From positions 1-14,194 of the forward strand of contig JALOMY010000030.1 in the NCBI GenBank assembly GCA_025455225.1: 14,194 bases of DNA, given 5' to 3'. Shown one piece after another: positions 12,082 through 14,194 of this stretch; position 1 is the first letter of the stretch; every line of letters begins with the position of its first letter. Origin of the DNA: Cyclobacteriaceae bacterium. Lineage in GTDB: Bacteria; Bacteroidota; Bacteroidia; Cytophagales; Cyclobacteriaceae. The position numbers and the translations under genes were made by a program. The notes beneath the pieces are model-generated. The model had not been told where the DNA came from. It ran no database searches and saw only the letters and a program-made list of their open reading frames with translations.

Positions 12082-14194
12082 TTAGAATTCAATTTTATAA
12101 CTCAGGACCGGAATCAGTGGGGTTTGGTATGCTGTTGTAATCGTCCCGGTAATTGGTTCAAAGTATTTACCGTAACTATTTTTCCGGTTAGTTACATTCT
12201 GAATATCCAGTGAAAGGGTGTGAGTTGATTTCGGTTTATTCTTTTTAAGGCTCAACCGGATATCCGTTCGGAAGTAAGCCGGATTTTGTTCTTCGAATGC
12301 CAGTTCTTCATAAAATACGGTTTCTCCTTTTTCAACTGATGCCTCAAGGTTAATGGGTGTTGTTCGTAAACCACCACTCAGTATACTTCTGAAATTCAAA
12401 CCCAGAACACGGTCTTTGGATAAAAACAATTCTTTACCTGCTGTAAAGGCTATATTGACATTGCCGTTATACCGGGTATTACGCCACTTGTTTTCCTGTG
12501 TTTTATAGAGTGAATTGTAAACTGAAGTGGAGAGAAGAAAATACATGTTGTTATGAGTGAACTGCTCCAGGGTGAATTCCAGTCCATAATTTTTTCCAAA
12601 GCCCTCATTTACCAATGGATCAATCATATACGTCCATTGTTGATTTAGAATGGAGTACGTTTCAGCAACACCGGGTTTAACTGGTATGTTGAACAGATAC
12701 TGGTAGTATGATTCTATTTTCATTCTCAGGTATGGATTAAGGGATTGATCATAACCAATTACGAAATGATGTGACTTACTCAGGCCAAGGTTTTTATTCG
12801 GATGAAAAATTTGACCATTGTCTTCGTATTCACCAAAATAAGTTCCGAGGGGTTGTACCTGGCTGTGTAAACCGTATCCAATATTTATGCGTTGAGATTG
12901 GCTTAAAGAATACGAGGCACTTAACCTGGGTTCGATTGAGAAAGAATTATTCAGCAGTAAGTGCAGATAATGAAACCCGGCATTCAGAGTTAATCGATCA
13001 GTTGCCCTGATGTTGACTTGCGAGAATGCCTGTATGCTTTGAGTGCCTCCTTTGGAATTAATATCAGTAATCATTTGATCTGCTTCCTGGTCAAACGATC
13101 GTTGTTTCAGATTGTAATTCAATTGATTTAGATAAATCCCGGTCCGAATGCTGTATCGTGCAGATAGTTTCGTAGTGAGAATGGAACTGAAGGTAATTTT
13201 GGAATTGGAAAAGTTATCGTAAAACCAGGAGACATTGGCGTATTGATCATCCAATTTATAAATATCATCCCCAATTTCGTTGCCTGAGAACACTACCGCA
13301 CTTTGTAAGTACGAATTATCGTTGAGAAACAGCGTATGTTTTAATCCCAATGCACCCGTATTGGAGAAGTACGTAGTGCTGTACCGGTCAATTTCCGAAC
13401 TCCAGGTTAATGAGTCCTGTTCGGCACTTTTATTCTGATTGCTTAGACCACCGAATCCAAAAACAGATAAGCTACTGTTATTACCGGTCGGAAGGTAAAT
13501 ATTCAAAGACAAATCCTGGAAGTTGGTTACGAAATCACCAAGGGGAACCCCAATTTTAGATAATAAGGAAAGTGTAGAGTAGCGATAATTGACCAGGTAA
13601 GCGCCTTTATAGTTTTTGGCAATCGGTCCCTCCGCGGCCAGGTCAGTACCAAGGAAGCCGGCCTGAAAAGTAAACTCGCGCTTTTCGTTGTTTCCCCTGC
13701 GAAGACTAAGATCAAAAACTCCCGAAAGGGCATTACCATATTCAGCTGTAAAGGCTCCTGTCATAAAATCAGAGTTGGTTAGCAGTTGGGAACTGAGTAT
13801 GGAGATACCTCCTCCGGAAGTTCCCGGGTTTACAAAGTGGTTAGGGTTAGGAATATCGACTCCTTCCATTCTCCACAGTAATCCGTTCGGGCTGTTACCC
13901 CGAATGGAAATGTTGTTGTTCCCGTCATCTGTGCTGATCACACCAGCAAAGGAGGAAGCCATGCGTGCCGGGTCATTGATGGCTGCAGCAAATTTGCGTG
14001 TTTCTTCAACCGAAAAAGTTCGGGCGCTTACTAAAACCATCTCATTTATGGTTCGGTCTTTTTCATTTGCAACCACTACCACTTCTTCCATTTGCAGCAG
14101 TTCTTCTTCGATGGCTATTGTTAAAACAGTTTCCTTTCCGGAGTTGACAATTATGTTGGGTAATACAAAGTCTTTGTAACCAATAAAGCTAATC
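12082..14194 (-). CDS. TonB-dependent outer-membrane receptor, 5' end outside the window
   Basis: The reading frame stays open from the stop at 12082 to the window edge (about 704 codons seen), so the start and signal peptide are missing. The first visible residues, ISFIGYKDFVLPNII followed by a run ending IEEELLQMEEVVV, are the end of a carboxypeptidase-regulatory-like beta domain, usual at the N-terminus of Bacteroidota receptors. The plug domain follows, with NNISIRGNSPNGLLWRMEGV, a DIPNPNHF stretch and FMTGAFTAEYGNALSGVFDL. Then comes a long 22-strand-type barrel rich in aromatic and alternating residues, ending in YKIEF with the C-terminal Phe expected for outer-membrane insertion. The ATG at 14089-14091 (just before EEVVVVA) is internal. 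No SusD partner is seen downstream, so the substrate could be a metal chelate, peptide or other ligand. Confidence 0.92.
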   Translation of the reverse strand, partial: ISFIGYKDFVLPNIIVNSGKETVLTIAIEEELLQMEEVVVVANEKDRTINEMVLVSARTFSVEETRKFAAAINDPARMASSFAGVISTDDGNNNISIRGNSPNGLLWRMEGVDIPNPNHFVNPGTSGGGISILSSQLLTNSDFMTGAFTAEYGNALSGVFDLSLRRGNNEKREFTFQAGFLGTDLAAEGPIAKNYKGAYLVNYRYSTLSLLSKIGVPLGDFVTNFQDLSLNIYLPTGNNSSLSVFGFGGLSNQNKSAEQDSLTWSSEIDRYSTTYFSNTGALGLKHTLFLNDNSYLQSAVVFSGNEIGDDIYKLDDQYANVSWFYDNFSNSKITFSSILTTKLSARYSIRTGIYLNQLNYNLKQRSFDQEADQMITDINSKGGTQSIQAFSQVNIRATDRLTLNAGFHYLHLLLNNSFSIEPRLSASYSLSQSQRINIGYGLHSQVQPLGTYFGEYEDNGQIFHPNKNLGLSKSHHFVIGYDQSLNPYLRMKIESYYQYLFNIPVKPGVAETYSILNQQWTYMIDPLVNEGFGKNYGLEFTLEQFTHNNMYFLLSTSVYNSLYKTQENKWRNTRYNGNVNIAFTAGKELFLSKDRVLGLNFRSILSGGLRTTPINLEASVEKGETVFYEELAFEEQNPAYFRTDIRLSLKKNKPKSTHTLSLDIQNVTNRKNSYGKYFEPITGTITTAYQTPLIPVLSYKIEF

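Noticed and set aside
14089..14091. ATG as the start of the receptor gene
   Set aside because: The frame continues upstream to the window edge and encodes a recognisable carboxypeptidase-like domain end, so this Met is internal.
13688..14179. Plus-strand open frame of 163 codons opposite the receptor gene
   Set aside because: It is antisense to the plug domain and rich in Ser, Pro and Arg as expected from reading conserved codons backwards; no family is visible.
1..14194. CRISPR array, tRNA or rRNA gene, insertion sequence or prophage
   Set aside because: No regularly spaced direct repeats, cloverleaf-like sequences, transposase or phage-type genes were seen on either strand.

Overview
The window looks like a chromosomal housekeeping segment of a Bacteroidota bacterium, most likely of the Cytophagales type. 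The reasons are the set of protein families (DUF2911, a TonB-dependent receptor with a carboxypeptidase-like N-terminal domain, an LpxH-type hydrolase, an ECF sigma factor with a small membrane partner), the moderate-to-low GC content, weak Shine-Dalgarno signals, and promoter-like boxes of the Bacteroidota form TTG-N17-TAnnTTTG. I see no phage genes, transposase, CRISPR array, tRNA or rRNA. Twelve genes are supported, ten on the minus strand and two (a lipoprotein and birA) on the plus strand.

Positions 1-1100 hold an ECF sigma factor gene (TTG start) followed by a small single-pass membrane protein gene, both on the minus strand. The sigma gene has a perfect 26-bp palindrome early in its coding region and a strong dyad just upstream of its start. 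Positions 1101-2713 hold a plus-strand NTF2-like lipoprotein gene facing a minus-strand DUF2911-TPR exported protein gene. Their 3' ends meet at a terminator hairpin.

Positions 2791-4042 hold a diacylglycerol-kinase-like lipid kinase gene and an acyl carrier protein gene, each with its own plausible Bacteroidota promoter. Positions 4095-6810 encode an NtrC-type sigma-54 activator (with GAFTDA instead of GAFTGA) and, overlapping it by 11 bases, a short-sensor PAS histidine kinase. Positions 6981-8539 encode an LpxH-like lipid A hydrolase overlapped by 4 bases with an exported, beta-propeller-like protein of unknown role.

Positions 8613-11095 hold rsfS followed by ftsH (ribosome silencing and membrane proteolysis), closed by a textbook terminator. 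birA is divergent from rsfS (11137-11898). A 183-base convergent gap then carries two related hairpin repeats. The window ends inside a TonB-dependent receptor gene (12082 to the right edge) whose 5' end lies outside.

The main theme is the cell envelope: lipid A synthesis (LpxH), lipid phosphorylation, acyl carrier protein, FtsH quality control, an outer-membrane receptor and two regulatory systems. I do not find a convincing new multi-gene system. The most interesting items are the dispersed-repeat hairpins at 11979-12052 with compensating arm changes, the sigma factor/small membrane protein pair with its palindromes, and the LpxH-coupled propeller protein.
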